Of a stretch of DNA of 64,000 bases, positions 1-11,055 are shown in pieces. A model generated the notes under the pieces. The model saw only the letters and a program-made list of their open reading frames with translations. It was not told the DNA's origin and ran no database searches. The stretch covers positions 4,898,001 through 4,962,000 of the forward strand of contig NW_027192650.1 of NCBI RefSeq assembly GCF_949987515.2, in the 5' to 3' direction. A program made the position numbers and the translations under genes. This stretch comes from Delphinus delphis (taxonomy: Eukaryota; Chordata; Mammalia; Artiodactyla; Delphinidae). Position 1 is the stretch's first letter, and each line of letters starts with the position of its first letter.

Positions 1-428
1 TGGTGTTTCCAGAAACATCTAAAAAACAAAGCAACAGAGCCTAGGGCACTGCCACTTATGGTCCTATAGCTTAGGGAAATTAAAATCAAAAAGACACAGC
101 CACCCCAAAGTTTGGGATGCCTCTGTTTAGAAGAACCTCGTTTACAGTACAAGTTCAACATCGCAGAAAGTGAAAAATGGATAAAGAAGTTGTGGTATTT
201 ACTTACAAAGCAATATCACTCAGCAATGAAATCTATGTCATCAGGCCCTTAGCAGCACAATGAGTGGATTCAGGTATGATGATTCTAACTGAAATAAGTC
301 ACACAGAAAAAGAAACATCATAAGATATCAGTAATACACGGAATGTAAACTTGGCTACACAGGAACTGAATTACAGAACAGAACAGGGTCTCAAATTTAG
401 AAAACCAACTTATGCTTGCTTAAGGGTA

Positions 429-437
429 AAGGTGAGT
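429..437 (+). promoter_or_regulatory. Splice-donor-like site AAG|GTGAGT (unit 1; recurs in nearly every unit)
   Basis: The sequence aaggtgagt matches the mammalian 5' splice-site consensus, with the cut before 432. It lies inside a stretch that reads aaaggtgagttgggg in almost all copies; unit 32 has aaggcgagt and unit 30 aagatgagt. No transcript is known to me, so this is a cryptic site at most. Confidence 0.3.
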
Positions 438-1021
438 TGGGGTGCTGCATAAAACCAGAGATTGAAATGAGCACAGATAAAGTTCCTTAAGCCAAATATG
501 GAATAGACAAGAGCTACTCCTTGCTCAACAAAATGGACTCAACACCGCATATTAAACGCCAAAGAATGTACCTGACTAGTAAGTATCTCAAAACCTATAG
601 ATTGCTATGTCTCCGAAAGAGAATCAAGCATGTGTACAGGGGCATAAACGCAGCAGTGATAGGATTGGAGAGGTTCGGTGAGCAAATGAAGACCCTTTGA
701 AGTCATATTGCATGGTACCCATTCCACGGGTTTCAACTACCCAGGTTTTAGGTATTCTGCCTTCAGCTAAAACATGCATGTGGAACCCAGAGTATGATCA
801 ACCATGTGATCGGGAGACGTGTTCAAATATGTCTCAGGTTTCCTCCCCTGGTACTCGGGTGCAACATTCCAGACGCTTTACTAACACTCTCCCCACTTGG
901 AGAGTCAGCGCCTTTAACCTCCTGTTTGGCACAGTTTGCAATTTCTGCGGAAGATGAACAGGAATAGCGAGAACCAATGAGAGGCTAGCTGGAGGTGTCT
1001 GGATGGGCAAATTTAACTCTC

Positions 1022-1034
1022 ATTTCCCACCAGG
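1022..1034 (+). promoter_or_regulatory. Splice-acceptor-like site tttcccaccag|g (unit 1; recurs in nearly every unit)
   Basis: A pyrimidine-rich run (ctcatttcccac) ends in cag at 1031-1033 and is followed by gaagagg. A branch-point-like tttaact lies just upstream. It is about 600 bp downstream of the donor-like site, so each unit carries a plausible donor and acceptor in the right order on the + strand. Use in a transcript is unproven. Confidence 0.28.
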
Positions 1035-1330
1035 AAGAGGAAATAACCAAAAGCTCAGTGTGCCGTACCGGAACCAGATTAGGGCCTGAAGCCATTCTGC
1101 GGTGTTGCGGCCAGCTCAAAAGAAAGCGAGTTGAAGAAAGGAGCTCAGGGGCACTGTAATTCACAAACCTGCAGAGTTATAAATGACAGTTATCATCCAA
1201 AAATAGACTGAAGTAAGGCTGCCAAGAGGACTTAAATGCGGGGCAGAATTGCAGGAAACCGATTTCAGGAGGTAGACTGGAATTGCATTGAAAGCATAGG
1301 AAAAGAGGCAGAACGTCCACAATGATGCAC

Positions 1331-1402
1331 TTGGCCAAAAAGGGCGTATGCGTTTTTTCCTGAATATATTCAGGAAAAAACGCATACGCCCTTTTTGGCC
1401 AA
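1331..1402. repeat. 72-bp spacer-free perfect palindrome (unit 1; one per unit)
   Basis: Two 36-bp arms meet between 1366 and 1367 with no spacer. The outer ends are TTGGCC...GGCCAA and the core is CCTGAATATATTCAGG. Each arm holds an A5 or T5 tract, the block GGGCGTATGCG or its complement, and a T6 or A6 tract. One copy occurs in each of the 40 complete units; 22 are perfect by my reading. A single strand could fold as a long hairpin and the duplex could extrude a cruciform. A role as protein-binding site, origin-related element or recombination site is inference only. Confidence 0.95.
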
Positions 1403-1580
1403 CCAACCAAGCTTGCAAAGGAAATCTGCACTACAATGAAGTCTCACTTCCCCCCGGTCAAAAGGGCCATCTGAAAAAAGTGTAAAATCCAGAAAGGCAG
1501 GACAGGCCATGGAGAACTGGGAGCCTTGTTATGCTGATGGGCGGGATGTAAATTGCCAACAACCACTCGGGAGAAGTGTA

Positions 1581-3158
1581 TGGTGTTTCCTGAAACATCT
1601 AAAAAACAAAGCAACAGAGCCTAGGGCACTTCCACTTATGGTCCTATAGCTTAGGGAAATTAAAATCAAAAAGACACAGCCACCCCAAAGTTTGGGACGC
1701 CTCCGTTTACAAGAACCTCGTTTACAGTACAAGTTCAATATCACAGAAAGTGAAAAATGGATAAAGAACTTGTGGTACTTACGTACAATGCAGTATCACA
1801 CAGCAATGAAATCTATGTCATCAGGCCCGTAGCAGCATAATGAGTGGATTCAGGTATGATGATTCTAACTGAAATAAGTCACACAGAAAAAGAAACATCA
1901 TAAGATATCACTAATACACGGAATGTAAACTTGGCTACACAGGAACTGCATTCCAAAACAAAACAGGGTCTCAAATTTAGAAAACCAACTTAAGCTTGCT
2001 TAAGGAGAAAGGTGAGTTGGGGTGCTGCATAAAACCAGAGATTGAAATGAGCACAGATAAAGTTCCTTAAGCCAAATATGGAATAGACAAGAGCTACACC
2101 TTGCTCAACGAAATGGACTCAAAACCCCATATTAAACGCCTAAGAATGTACCTGACTAGGAAGTATCTTAAAACCTATGGATTGCTATGTCTCCAAAAGA
2201 GAATCAAGCGTGTGTACAGGGGCATAAACGCAGCAGTGATAGGATTGGAGAGGTTCGGTGAGCAAATGAAGACCCTTTGAAGTCATATTGCATGGTACCC
2301 ATTACACGGGTCTCAACTCTCCAGGTTTAAGGTATTCTTCCTTCAGCTGAAACATGCATGTGGAACCCAGAGTATGATCAACCATGTGAACGGGAGACGT
2401 GTTCAAATATGTCTCAGTTTTCCTCCCCTGGTACTCGGGTGCAACATTCCAGACACTTTACTAACACTCTCCCTACTTGGAGAGTCAGTCCCTTCAACCT
2501 CCTGTTTGGCCCAGTTTTCAATTTCTGCAGAAGATGAACAGGAATAGCGAGAACCAATGAGAGGCTAGCTGGAGGTGTCTGGACGGGCAAATTTAACTCT
2601 CATTTCCCACCAGGAAGAGGAATTAACCAAAGGCTCAGCATGCCGGGCCGTAACCAGATTAGGGCCTGAAGCCATCCTGCGGTGTTGCGGCCAGGTCACA
2701 AGAAAGCGAGTTGAAGAAAGGAGCTCAGGGGCACTGTAATTCACAAACCTGCAGAGTTATAAATGACAGCTATCGTCCAAAAATAGACTGAAGTAAGGCT
2801 GCCAAGAGGACTTGAAAGCGGGGCAGAATTGCAGGAAACCGATTTCAGGAGGTAGACTGGAATTGCATTGAAAGCATAGGAAAAGAGGCAGAACGTCCAC
2901 AATGATGCACTTGGCCAAAAAGGGCGTATGCGTGTTTTCCTGAATATATTCAGGAAAACACGCATACGCCCTTTTTGGCCAACCAAGCAAGCTTGCAAAG
3001 GAAATCTGCACTACAATGAAGTCTCACTTCCCCCCGGTCAAAAGGGCCATCTGAAAAAAGTGTAAAATCCAGAAAGGCAACAGGCCATGGAGAACTGGGA
3101 GCCTTGTTATGCTGATGGGCGGGATGTAAATTGCCAACAGCCACTCTGGAGAAGTGTA
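1581..3158. repeat. Satellite unit 2
   Basis: 1,578 bp. Class A start (gggacgcctccg, ttcaatatcac, aacttgtggtacttacgtac). It has an extra HindIII-type aagcttg near 1990 where other units read atgcttg. Middle marker cccagag. The palindrome at 2911-2982 carries the paired T/G and A/C change. Near the end, ggcaacaggcc is 2 bp shorter than the usual ggcaggacaggcc. Confidence 0.96.
2911..2982. repeat. Palindrome with a matched change in both arms (unit 2)
   Basis: This copy is still a perfect 72-bp palindrome, but it differs from the consensus at two symmetric positions. These are T to G at 2934 in the left arm and A to C at 2959 in the right arm. The two positions sum to 5893, as do the palindrome ends, so they pair with each other. 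The following unit carries only the right-arm change. Confidence 0.93.
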
Positions 3159-4738
3159 TGGTGTTTCCTGAAACATCTAAAAAACAAAGCAACAGAGCCT
3201 AGGGCACTTCCACTTATGCTCCTATAGCTTAGGGAAATTAAAATCAAAAAGACACAGCCACCTCAAAGTTTGGGACGCCTCTGTTTACAAGAACCTCGTT
3301 TACTGTACAAGTTCAATATCACAGAAAGTGAAAAATGGATAAAGAACTTGTGGTACTTACGTACAATGCAGTATCACTCAGCAATGAAATCTATGTCATC
3401 AGGCCCATATCAGCATAATGAGTGGATTCAGGTACGATGATTCTAACTGAAATAAGTCACACAGAAAAAGAAACATCATAAGATATCACTAATAAACGGA
3501 ATGTAAACTTGGCTACACAGGAACTGAATTCCAAAACAGAACAGGGTCTCAAATTTAGAAAACCAACTTATGCTTGCTTAAGGGTAAAGGTGAGTTGGGG
3601 TGCTGCATAAAACCAGAGATTGAAATGAGCACAGATAAAGTTCCTTAAGCCAAATATGGAATAGACAAGAGCTACTCCTTGCTCAACGAAATGGACTCAA
3701 CACCGCATATTAAACGCCTAAGAATGTACCTGACTAGTAAGTATCTTAAAACCTATGGATTGCTATGTCTCCGAAAGAGAATCAAGCATGTGTACAGGGG
3801 CATAAACGCAGCAGTGATAGGATTGGAGAGGTTCGGTGAGCAAATGAAGACCCTTTGAAGTCATATTGCATGGTACCCATTCCACGGCTTTCAACTACCC
3901 AGGTTTAAGGTATTCTTCCTTCAGCTAAAACATGCATGTGGAACCTAGAGTATGATCAACCATGTGATTGGGAGACGTGTTCAAATATGTCTCAGTTTTC
4001 GTACCCTGGTACTCGGGTGCAACATTCCAGACGCTTTACTAACACTCTCCCGACTTGGAGAGTCAGCGCCTTTAACCTCCTGTTTGGCCCAGTTTGCAAT
4101 TTCTGCGGAAGATGAACAGGAATAGCGAGAACCAATGAGAGACTAGCTGGAGGTTTCTGGACGGGCAAATTTAACTCTCATTTCCCACCAGAAAGAGGAA
4201 ATAACCAAAGGCTCAGCATGCCGTGCCGGAACCAGATTAGGGCCTGAAGCCATCCTGCGGTGTTGCGGCCAGGTCACAAGAAAGCGAATTGAAGAAAGGA
4301 GCTCAGGGGCACTGTAATTCACAAACCTGCAGAGTTATAAATGACAGCTATCGTCCAAAAATATACTGAAGTAAGGCTGCCAAGAGGACTTGAAAGCGGG
4401 GCAGAATTGCAGGAAACCGATTTCAGGAGGTAGACTGGAATTGCATTGAAAGCATAGGAAAAGAGGCAGAACGTCCACAATGATGCACTTGGCCAAAAAG
4501 GGCGTATGCGTTTTTTCCTGAATATATTCAGGAAAACACGCATACGCCCTTTTTGGCCAACCAAGCAAGCTTGCAAAGGAAATCTGCACTACAATGAAGT
4601 CTCACTTCCCCCCGGTCAAAAGGGCCATCTGAAAAAAGTGTAAAATCCAGAAAGGCAGGACAGGCCATGGAGAACTGGGAGCCTTGTTATGCTGATGGGC
4701 GGGATGTAAATTGCCAACAACCACTTGGGAGAAGTGTA
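3159..4738. repeat. Satellite unit 3
   Basis: 1,580 bp. Class A start with ctgtacaag in place of c(a/c)gtacaag. Middle marker ctagag. The palindrome at 4489-4560 has a single right-arm mismatch at 4537. Confidence 0.96.
4489..4560. repeat. Palindrome with only the right-arm half of the unit 2 change (unit 3)
   Basis: The right arm has C at 4537 where the consensus has A, the same change as position 2959 of unit 2. The pairing left-arm base at 4512 is still T, so this copy has one mismatch. It looks like an intermediate between the consensus and the unit 2 form. Confidence 0.93.
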
Positions 4739-6316
4739 TGGTGTTTCGTGAAACATCTAAAAAACAAAGCAACAGAACCTAGGGCACTTCCACTTATGGT
4801 CCTATAGCTTAGGGAAATTAAAATCAAAAAGACACAGCAACCCCAAAGATTGGAACGGCTCTGTTTACAAGAACCTCGTTTACAATACAAGTTCAACATC
4901 GCAGAAAGTGAAAAATGGATAAAGAAGTTGTGGTATTTACTTACAAAGCAATATCACTCAGCAATGAAATCTGTGTCATCAGGACTTTAGCAGCACAATG
5001 AGTGGATTCAGGTATGATGATTCTAACTGAAATAAGTCACACAGAAAAAGAAACATCATAAGATATCTGTAATACACGGAATGTAAACTTGGCTACACAG
5101 GAACTGAATTACAGAACAGAACAGGGTCTCAAATTTAGAAAACCAACTTATGCTTGCTTAACAGGAAAGGTGAGTTGGGGTGCTGCATAAAACCAGAGAT
5201 TGAAATGAGCACAGATAAAGTTCCTTAAGCCAAATATGGAATAGACAAGAGCTACTCCTTGCTCAACGAAATGGACTCAACACCACATATTAAACGCCTA
5301 AGAATGTACCTGACTAGTAAGTATCTTAAAACCTATAGATTGCTATGTCTCCGAAAGAGAATCAAGCATGTGTACAGGGGCATAAACGCAGCAGTGATAG
5401 GATTGGAGAGGTTTGGTGAGCAAATGTAGACCCTTTGAAGTCATATTGCATGGTACCCATTACACGGGTTTCACTACCCAGGTTTTAGGTATTCTTCCTT
5501 CAGCTAAAACATGCATGTGGAACCCAGAGTATGATCAACCATGTGAACGGGAGACGTGTTCCAATATGTCTCAGTTTTCCTCCCCTGGTACTCGGGTGCA
5601 ACATTCCAGACGCTTTACTAACACTCTCCCCACTTGGAGAGTCAGTGCCTTTAACCTCCTGTTTGGCCCAGTTTGCCATTCTGCGGAAGATGTACAGGAA
5701 TAGGGAGAACCAATGAGAGACAAGCGGGAGGTGTCTGGACGGGCAAATTTAACTCTAATTTCCCACCAGGATGAGGAATTAACCAAAGGCTCAGCGTGCC
5801 GTGCCGGAACCAGATTAGGGCCTGAAGCCATCCTGCGGTGTTGCGGCCAGGTCACAAGAAAGCGAGTTGAAGAAAGGAGCTCAGGGGCACTGTAATTCAC
5901 AAACCTGCAGAGTTATAAATGACAGCTATCGTCCAAAAATAGACTGAAGTAAGGCTGCCAAGAGGCCTTGAAAGCGGGGCAGAATTGCAGGAAACCGATT
6001 TCAGGAGGTAGACTGGAATTGCATTGAAAGCATAGGAAAAGAGGCAGAACGTCCACAATGATGCACTTGGCCAAAAAGGGCGTATGCGTTTTTTCCTGAA
6101 TATATTCAGGAAAAAACGCATACGCCCTTTTTGGCCAACCAAGCAAGCTTGCAAAGGAAATCTGCACTACAATGAAGTCTCACTTCCCCCGGGTCAAAAG
6201 GGCCATCTGAAAAAATTGTAAAATCCAGAAAGGCAGGACAGGCCATGGAGAACTGGGAGCCTTGTTATGCTGATGGGCGGGATGTAAATTGCCAACAGCC
6301 ACTCTGGAGAAGTGTA
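4739..6316. repeat. Satellite unit 4
   Basis: 1,578 bp. Class B start with caatacaag. Middle marker cccagag. The later part has a rare haplotype: gatgtacaggaataggg, gagacaagcgggagg and accaggatgagg. It recurs only in unit 30. The palindrome at 6067-6138 is perfect. Confidence 0.96.
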
Positions 6317-7896
6317 TGGTGTTTCCTGAAACATCTAAAAAACAAAGCAACAGAGCCTAGGGCACTTCCACTTATGGTTCTATAGCTTAGGGAAATTAAA
6401 ATCAAAAAGACACAGCCACCCCAAAGTTTGGGACGCCTCTGTTTACAAGAACCTCGTTTACCGTACAAATTCAATATCACAGAAAGTGAAAAATGGATAA
6501 AGAACTTGTGGTACTTACGTACAATGCAGTATCACTCAGCCATGAAATCTATGTCATCAGGCCCGTAGCAGCATAATGAGTGGATTCAGGTACGATGATT
6601 CTAACTGAAATAAGTCACACAAAAAAAGAAACATCAAAAGATATCACTAATGCACGGAATGTAAACTTGGCTACACTGGAACTGAATTCCAAAACAGAAC
6701 AGGGTCTCACATTTAGAAAACCAACTTATGCTTGCTTAAGGGGAAAGGTGAGTTGGGGTGCTGCATAAAACCAGAGATTGAAATGAGCACAGATAAAGTT
6801 CCTTAAGCCAAATATGGAACAGACAAGAGCTACTCCTTGCTCAACGAAATGGACTCAACACCCCATATTAAACGCCTAAGAATGTACCTGACTAGTAAGT
6901 ATCTTAAAACCTAGGGATTGCTATGTCTCCGAAAGAGAATCAAGCGTGTGTACTGGGGCATAAATGCAGCAGTGATAGGATTGGAGAGGTTCGGTGAGCA
7001 AATGAAGACCCTTTGAAGTCATATTGCATGGTACACATTCCACGGGTCTCAACTGTCCAGGTTTAAGGTATTCTTCCTTCAGCTAAAACATGCATGTGGA
7101 ACCCAGAGTATGATCAACCGTGTGCTCGGGAGACGTGTTCAAATATGTCTCAGTTTTCATACCCTGGTACTCGGGTGCAACATTCCAGATGCTTTACTAA
7201 CACTCTCCCGACTTGGACAGTCAGTGCCTTTAACCTCCTGTTTGGCACAGTTTGCAATTTCTGCGGAAGATGAACAGGAATAGTGAGAACCAATGAGAGA
7301 CTAGCTGGAGGTGTCTGAACGGGCAAATTTAACTCTCATTTCCCACCAGGAAGAGGAATTAACCAAAGGCTCAGCGTGCCGTGCCGGAACCAGATTAGGG
7401 CCTGAAGCCATCCTGCGGTGTTGCGGCCAGGTCACAAGAAAGCGAGTTGAAGAAAGGAGCTCAGGGGCACTGTAATTCACAAACCTGCAGAGTTATAAAT
7501 GACAGCTATCGTCCAAAAATAGACTGAAGTAAGGCTGCCAAGAGGACTTGAAAGCGGGGCAGAATTGCAGGAAACCGATTTCAGGAGGTAGACTGGAATT
7601 GCATTGAAAGCATAGGAAAAGAGGCAGAACGTCCACAATGATGCACTTGGCCAAAAAGGGCGTATGCGTTTTTTCCTGAATATATTCAGGAAAAAACGCA
7701 TACGCCCTTTTTGGCCAACCAAGCAAGCTTGCAAAGGAAATCTGCACTACAATGAAGTCTCACTTCCCCCGGGTCAAAAGGGCCATCTGAAAAAAGTGTA
7801 AAATCCAGAAAGGCAGGACAGGCCATGGAGAACTGGGAGCCTTGTTATGCTGGTGAGCGGGATGTAAATTGCCAACAGACACTCGGGAGAAGTGTA
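6317..7896. repeat. Satellite unit 5
   Basis: 1,580 bp. Class A start with taccgtacaaattc. It carries acatcaaaagat, tacactggaac, cctagggattg and tactggggcataaatg, shared with units 6 and 31. Middle marker cccagag, with gtgtgctcggg. The palindrome at 7647-7718 is perfect. Confidence 0.96.
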
Positions 7897-9476
7897 TGGT
7901 GTTTCCTGAAACATCTAAAAAACAAAGCAACAGAGCCTAGGGCACTTCCACTTATGGTCCTATAGCTTAGGGAAATTAAAATCAAAAAGACACAGCCACC
8001 CCAAAGTTTGGGACGCCTCTGTTTACAAGAACCTCGTTTACCGTACAAGTTCAATATCACAGAAAGTGAAAAATGGATAAAGAACTTGTGGTACTTACGT
8101 ACAATGCAGTATCACTCAGCAATGAAATCTATGTCATCAGGCCCGTAGCAGCATAATGAGTGGATTCAGGTACGATGATTCTAACTGAAATAAGTCACAC
8201 AGAAAAAGAAACATCAAAAGATATCACTAATACACGGAATGTAAACTTGGCTACACTGGAACTGAATTCCAAAACAGAACAGGGTCTCAAATTTAGAAAA
8301 CCAACTTATGCTTGCTTAAGGGGAAAGGTGAGTTCGGGTGCTGCATAAAACCAGAGATTGAAATGAGCACAGATAAAGTTCCTTAAGCCAAATATGGAAC
8401 AGACAAGAGCTACTCCTTGCTCAACGAAATGGACTCAACACCCCATATTAAACGCCTAAGAATGTACCTGACTAGTAAGTATCTTAAAACCTAGGGATTG
8501 CTATGTCTCCGAAAGAGAATCAAGCGTGTGTACTGGGGCATAAATGCAGCAGTGATAGGATTGGAGAGGTTCGGAGAGCAAATGAAGACCCTTTGAAGTC
8601 ATATTGCATGGTACCCGTTCCACGGGTCTCAACTCTCCAGGTTTAAGGTATTCTTCCTTCAGCTAAAACATGCATGTGGAACCCAGAGTATGATCAACCG
8701 TGTGATCGGGAGACGTGTTCAAATATGTCTCAGTTTTCCTCCCCTGGTACTCGGATGCAACATTCCAGACGCTTTACTAACACTCTCCCGACTTGGAGAG
8801 TCAGTCCCTTTAACCTCCTGTTTGGCCCAGTTTGCAATTTCTGCGGAAGATGAACAGGAATAGCGAGAACCAATGAGAGACTAGCTGGAGGTGTCTGGAC
8901 GGGCAAATTTAACTCTCATTTCCCACCAGTAAGAAGAATTAACCAAAGGCTCAGCATGCCGGGCCAGAACCAGATTAGGGCCTGAAGCCATCCTGCGGTG
9001 TTGCGGCCAGGTCACAAGAAAGCGAGTTGAAGAAAGGAGCTCAGGGGCACTGTAATTCACAAACCTGCAGAGTTATAAATGACAGCTATCGTCCAAAAAT
9101 AGACTGAAGTAAGGCTGCCAAGAGGACTTGAAAGCGGGGCAGAATTGCAGGAAACCAATTTCAGGAGGTAGACTGGAATTGCATTGAAAACATAGCAAAA
9201 GAGGCAGAACGTCCACAATGATGCACTTGGCCAAAAAGGGCGTATGCGTTTTTTCCTGAATATATTCAGGAAAAAACGCATACGCCCTTTTTGGACAACC
9301 AAGCAAGCTTGCAAAGGAAATCTGCACTACAATGAAGTCTCACTTCCCCCCGGTCAAAAGGGCCATCTGAAAAAAGTGTAAAATCCAGAAAGGCAGGACA
9401 GGCCATGGAGAACTGGGAGCCTTTTTATGCTGATGGGCGGGATGTAAATTGCCAACAGACATTCGGGAGAGGTGTA
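7897..9476. repeat. Satellite unit 6
   Basis: 1,580 bp. Class A start, same haplotype as unit 5 (cctagggattg, tactggggcataaatg). The palindrome at 9227-9298 has a right-arm mismatch (ttggacaa for ttggccaa). Confidence 0.96.
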
Positions 9477-11055
9477 TGGTGTTTCCTGAAACATCTAAAA
9501 AACAAAGCAACAGAACCTAGGGCACTTCCACTTATGGTCCTATAGATTAGGGAATTTAAAATCAAAAAGACACAGCCACCCCAAAGTTTCGAACAGCTCT
9601 GTTTACAAGAACCTCGTTTACAGTACAAGTTCAACATCGCAGAAAGTGAAAAATGGATAAAGAAGTTGTGGTATTTACTTACAAAGCAATATCACTCAGC
9701 AATGAAATCTATGTCATCAGGCCCTTAGCATCACAATGAGTGGATTCAGGTATGATGATTCTAACTGAAATAAGTCACACAGAAAAAGAAACATCATAAG
9801 ATATCAATAATACACGGAATGTAAACTTGGCTACACAGGAACTGAATTACAGAACAGAACAGGGTCTCAAATTTAGAAAACCAACTTATGCTTGCTTAAG
9901 GCTAAAGGTGAGTTGGGGTGCTGCATAAAACCAGAGATTGAAATGAGCACAGATAAAGTTCCTTAAGTCAAATATGGAATAGAGAAGAGCTACTCCTTGG
10001 TCAACAAAATGGACTCAACACCGCATATTAAACGCCTAACTATGTACCTGACTAGTAAGTATCTTAAAACCTATGGATTGCTATGTCTCCGAAAGAGAAT
10101 CAAGCATGTGTACAGGGGCATAAACGCAGCAGTGATAGGATTGGAGAGGTTCGGTGAGCAAATGAAGACCCTTTGAAGTCATATTGCATGGTACCCATTA
10201 CACGGGTCTCAACTCTCCAGGTTTAAGGTATTCTTCCTTCAGCTAAAACATGCATGTGGAACCCAAGTATGATCAACCATGTGAACGGGAGACGTGTTCA
10301 AATATGTCTCAGTTTTCCTCCCCTGGTACTCGGGTGCAACATTCCAGACGCTTTACTAACACTCTCCCCACTTGGAGAGTCAGCGCCTTTAACCTCCTGT
10401 TTGGCCCTGTTTGCAATTTCTGCGGAAGGTGAACAGGAATAGCGAGAACCAATGAGAGACTAGCTGGAGGTGTCTGGACGGGCAAATTTAACTCTCATTT
10501 CCCACCAGGAAGAGGAATTAACCAAAGGCTCAGCGTGCCGTGCCGGAACCAGATTAGGGCCTGAAGCCATCCTGCGGTGTTGCGGCCAGGTCACAAGAAA
10601 GCGAGTTGAAGAAAGGAGCTCAGGGACACTGTAATTCACAAACCTGCAGAGTTATAAATGACAGCTATCGTCCAAAAATAGACTGAAGTAAGGCTGCCAA
10701 GAGGACTTGAAAGCGGGGCAGAATTGCAGGAAACCGATTTCAGGAGGTAGACTGGAATTGCATTGAAAGCATAGGAAAAGAGGCAGAACGTCCATAATGA
10801 TGCACTTGGCCAAAAAGGGCGTATGCGTTTTTTCCTGAATATATTCAGGAAAAAACGCATACGCCCTTTTTGGCCAACCAAGCAAGCTTGCAAAGGAAAT
10901 CTGCACTACAATGAAGTCTCACTTCCCCCCGGTCAAAAGGGCCATCTGCAAAAAGTGTAAAATCCAGAAAGGCAGGACAGGCCATGGAGAACTGGGAGCC
11001 TTGTTATGCTGATGGGCGGGATGTAAATTGGCAACAGACACTCGGGAGAAGTGTA
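9477..11055. repeat. Satellite unit 7
   Basis: 1,579 bp. Class B start with the variant tttcgaacagctctg, shared only with unit 10. Middle marker cccaag (1 bp shorter than cccagag). The palindrome at 10806-10877 is perfect. A private change gives gtccataatgatg just upstream of it. Confidence 0.96.

Larger units (their letters stand above)
1..1580. repeat. Satellite unit 1
   Basis: 1,580 bp. The start section is mostly class B (caacatcgc, aagttgtggtatttac) but reads gggatgcct and has a unique tttagaagaacc. The middle marker is cccagag. The normally uniform region has private changes: cagttatcatcc for cagctatcgtcc, and ccaaccaaccaa for ccaaccaagcaa. The palindrome at 1331-1402 is perfect. Confidence 0.96.

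Noticed and set aside
518..534. CENP-B box candidate on the minus strand (TTTCGTTGAG in most units, at ctcaacgaaatgg)
   Set aside because: Only the first eight bases match. The essential central A and the CGGG block of the 17-bp motif are missing, so I do not call it. Unit 1 also lacks the CG (ctcaacaaaatgg).
1174..1186. TATA-box-like ttataaatg and an upstream ccaat about 200 bp before it, as a promoter
   Set aside because: The spacing is unusual and there is no initiator, CpG-rich region or transcript evidence. Short matches like these are expected by chance.
1331..1402. Intrinsic transcription terminator, from hairpin plus T runs
   Set aside because: The T6 tract lies inside the hairpin arm, not after it, and the context is a eukaryotic satellite.
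1161..1418. Recurrent minus-strand reading frames of 84-85 codons, one pair per unit, spanning the palindrome
   Set aside because: Two overlapping frames are equally conserved, which follows from the uniform DNA and not from coding. Single-base losses in units 26 and 30 fuse the two frames without other effect, and in-frame stops or lost starts occur elsewhere. No domain or signal is recognisable.
1529..1744. Recurrent minus-strand frames of 70-71 codons across the unit boundary
   Set aside because: They vary freely between units, including nonconservative changes at the class A/B sites, and are missing in several units. This fits chance open frames in a repeat.
10250..10442. Overlapping plus-strand frames of 60-62 codons in the middle of many units
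   Set aside because: Their presence depends on the 1-bp difference between cccagag and cccaag, so the frame shifts between units. Nothing suggests selection for a protein.
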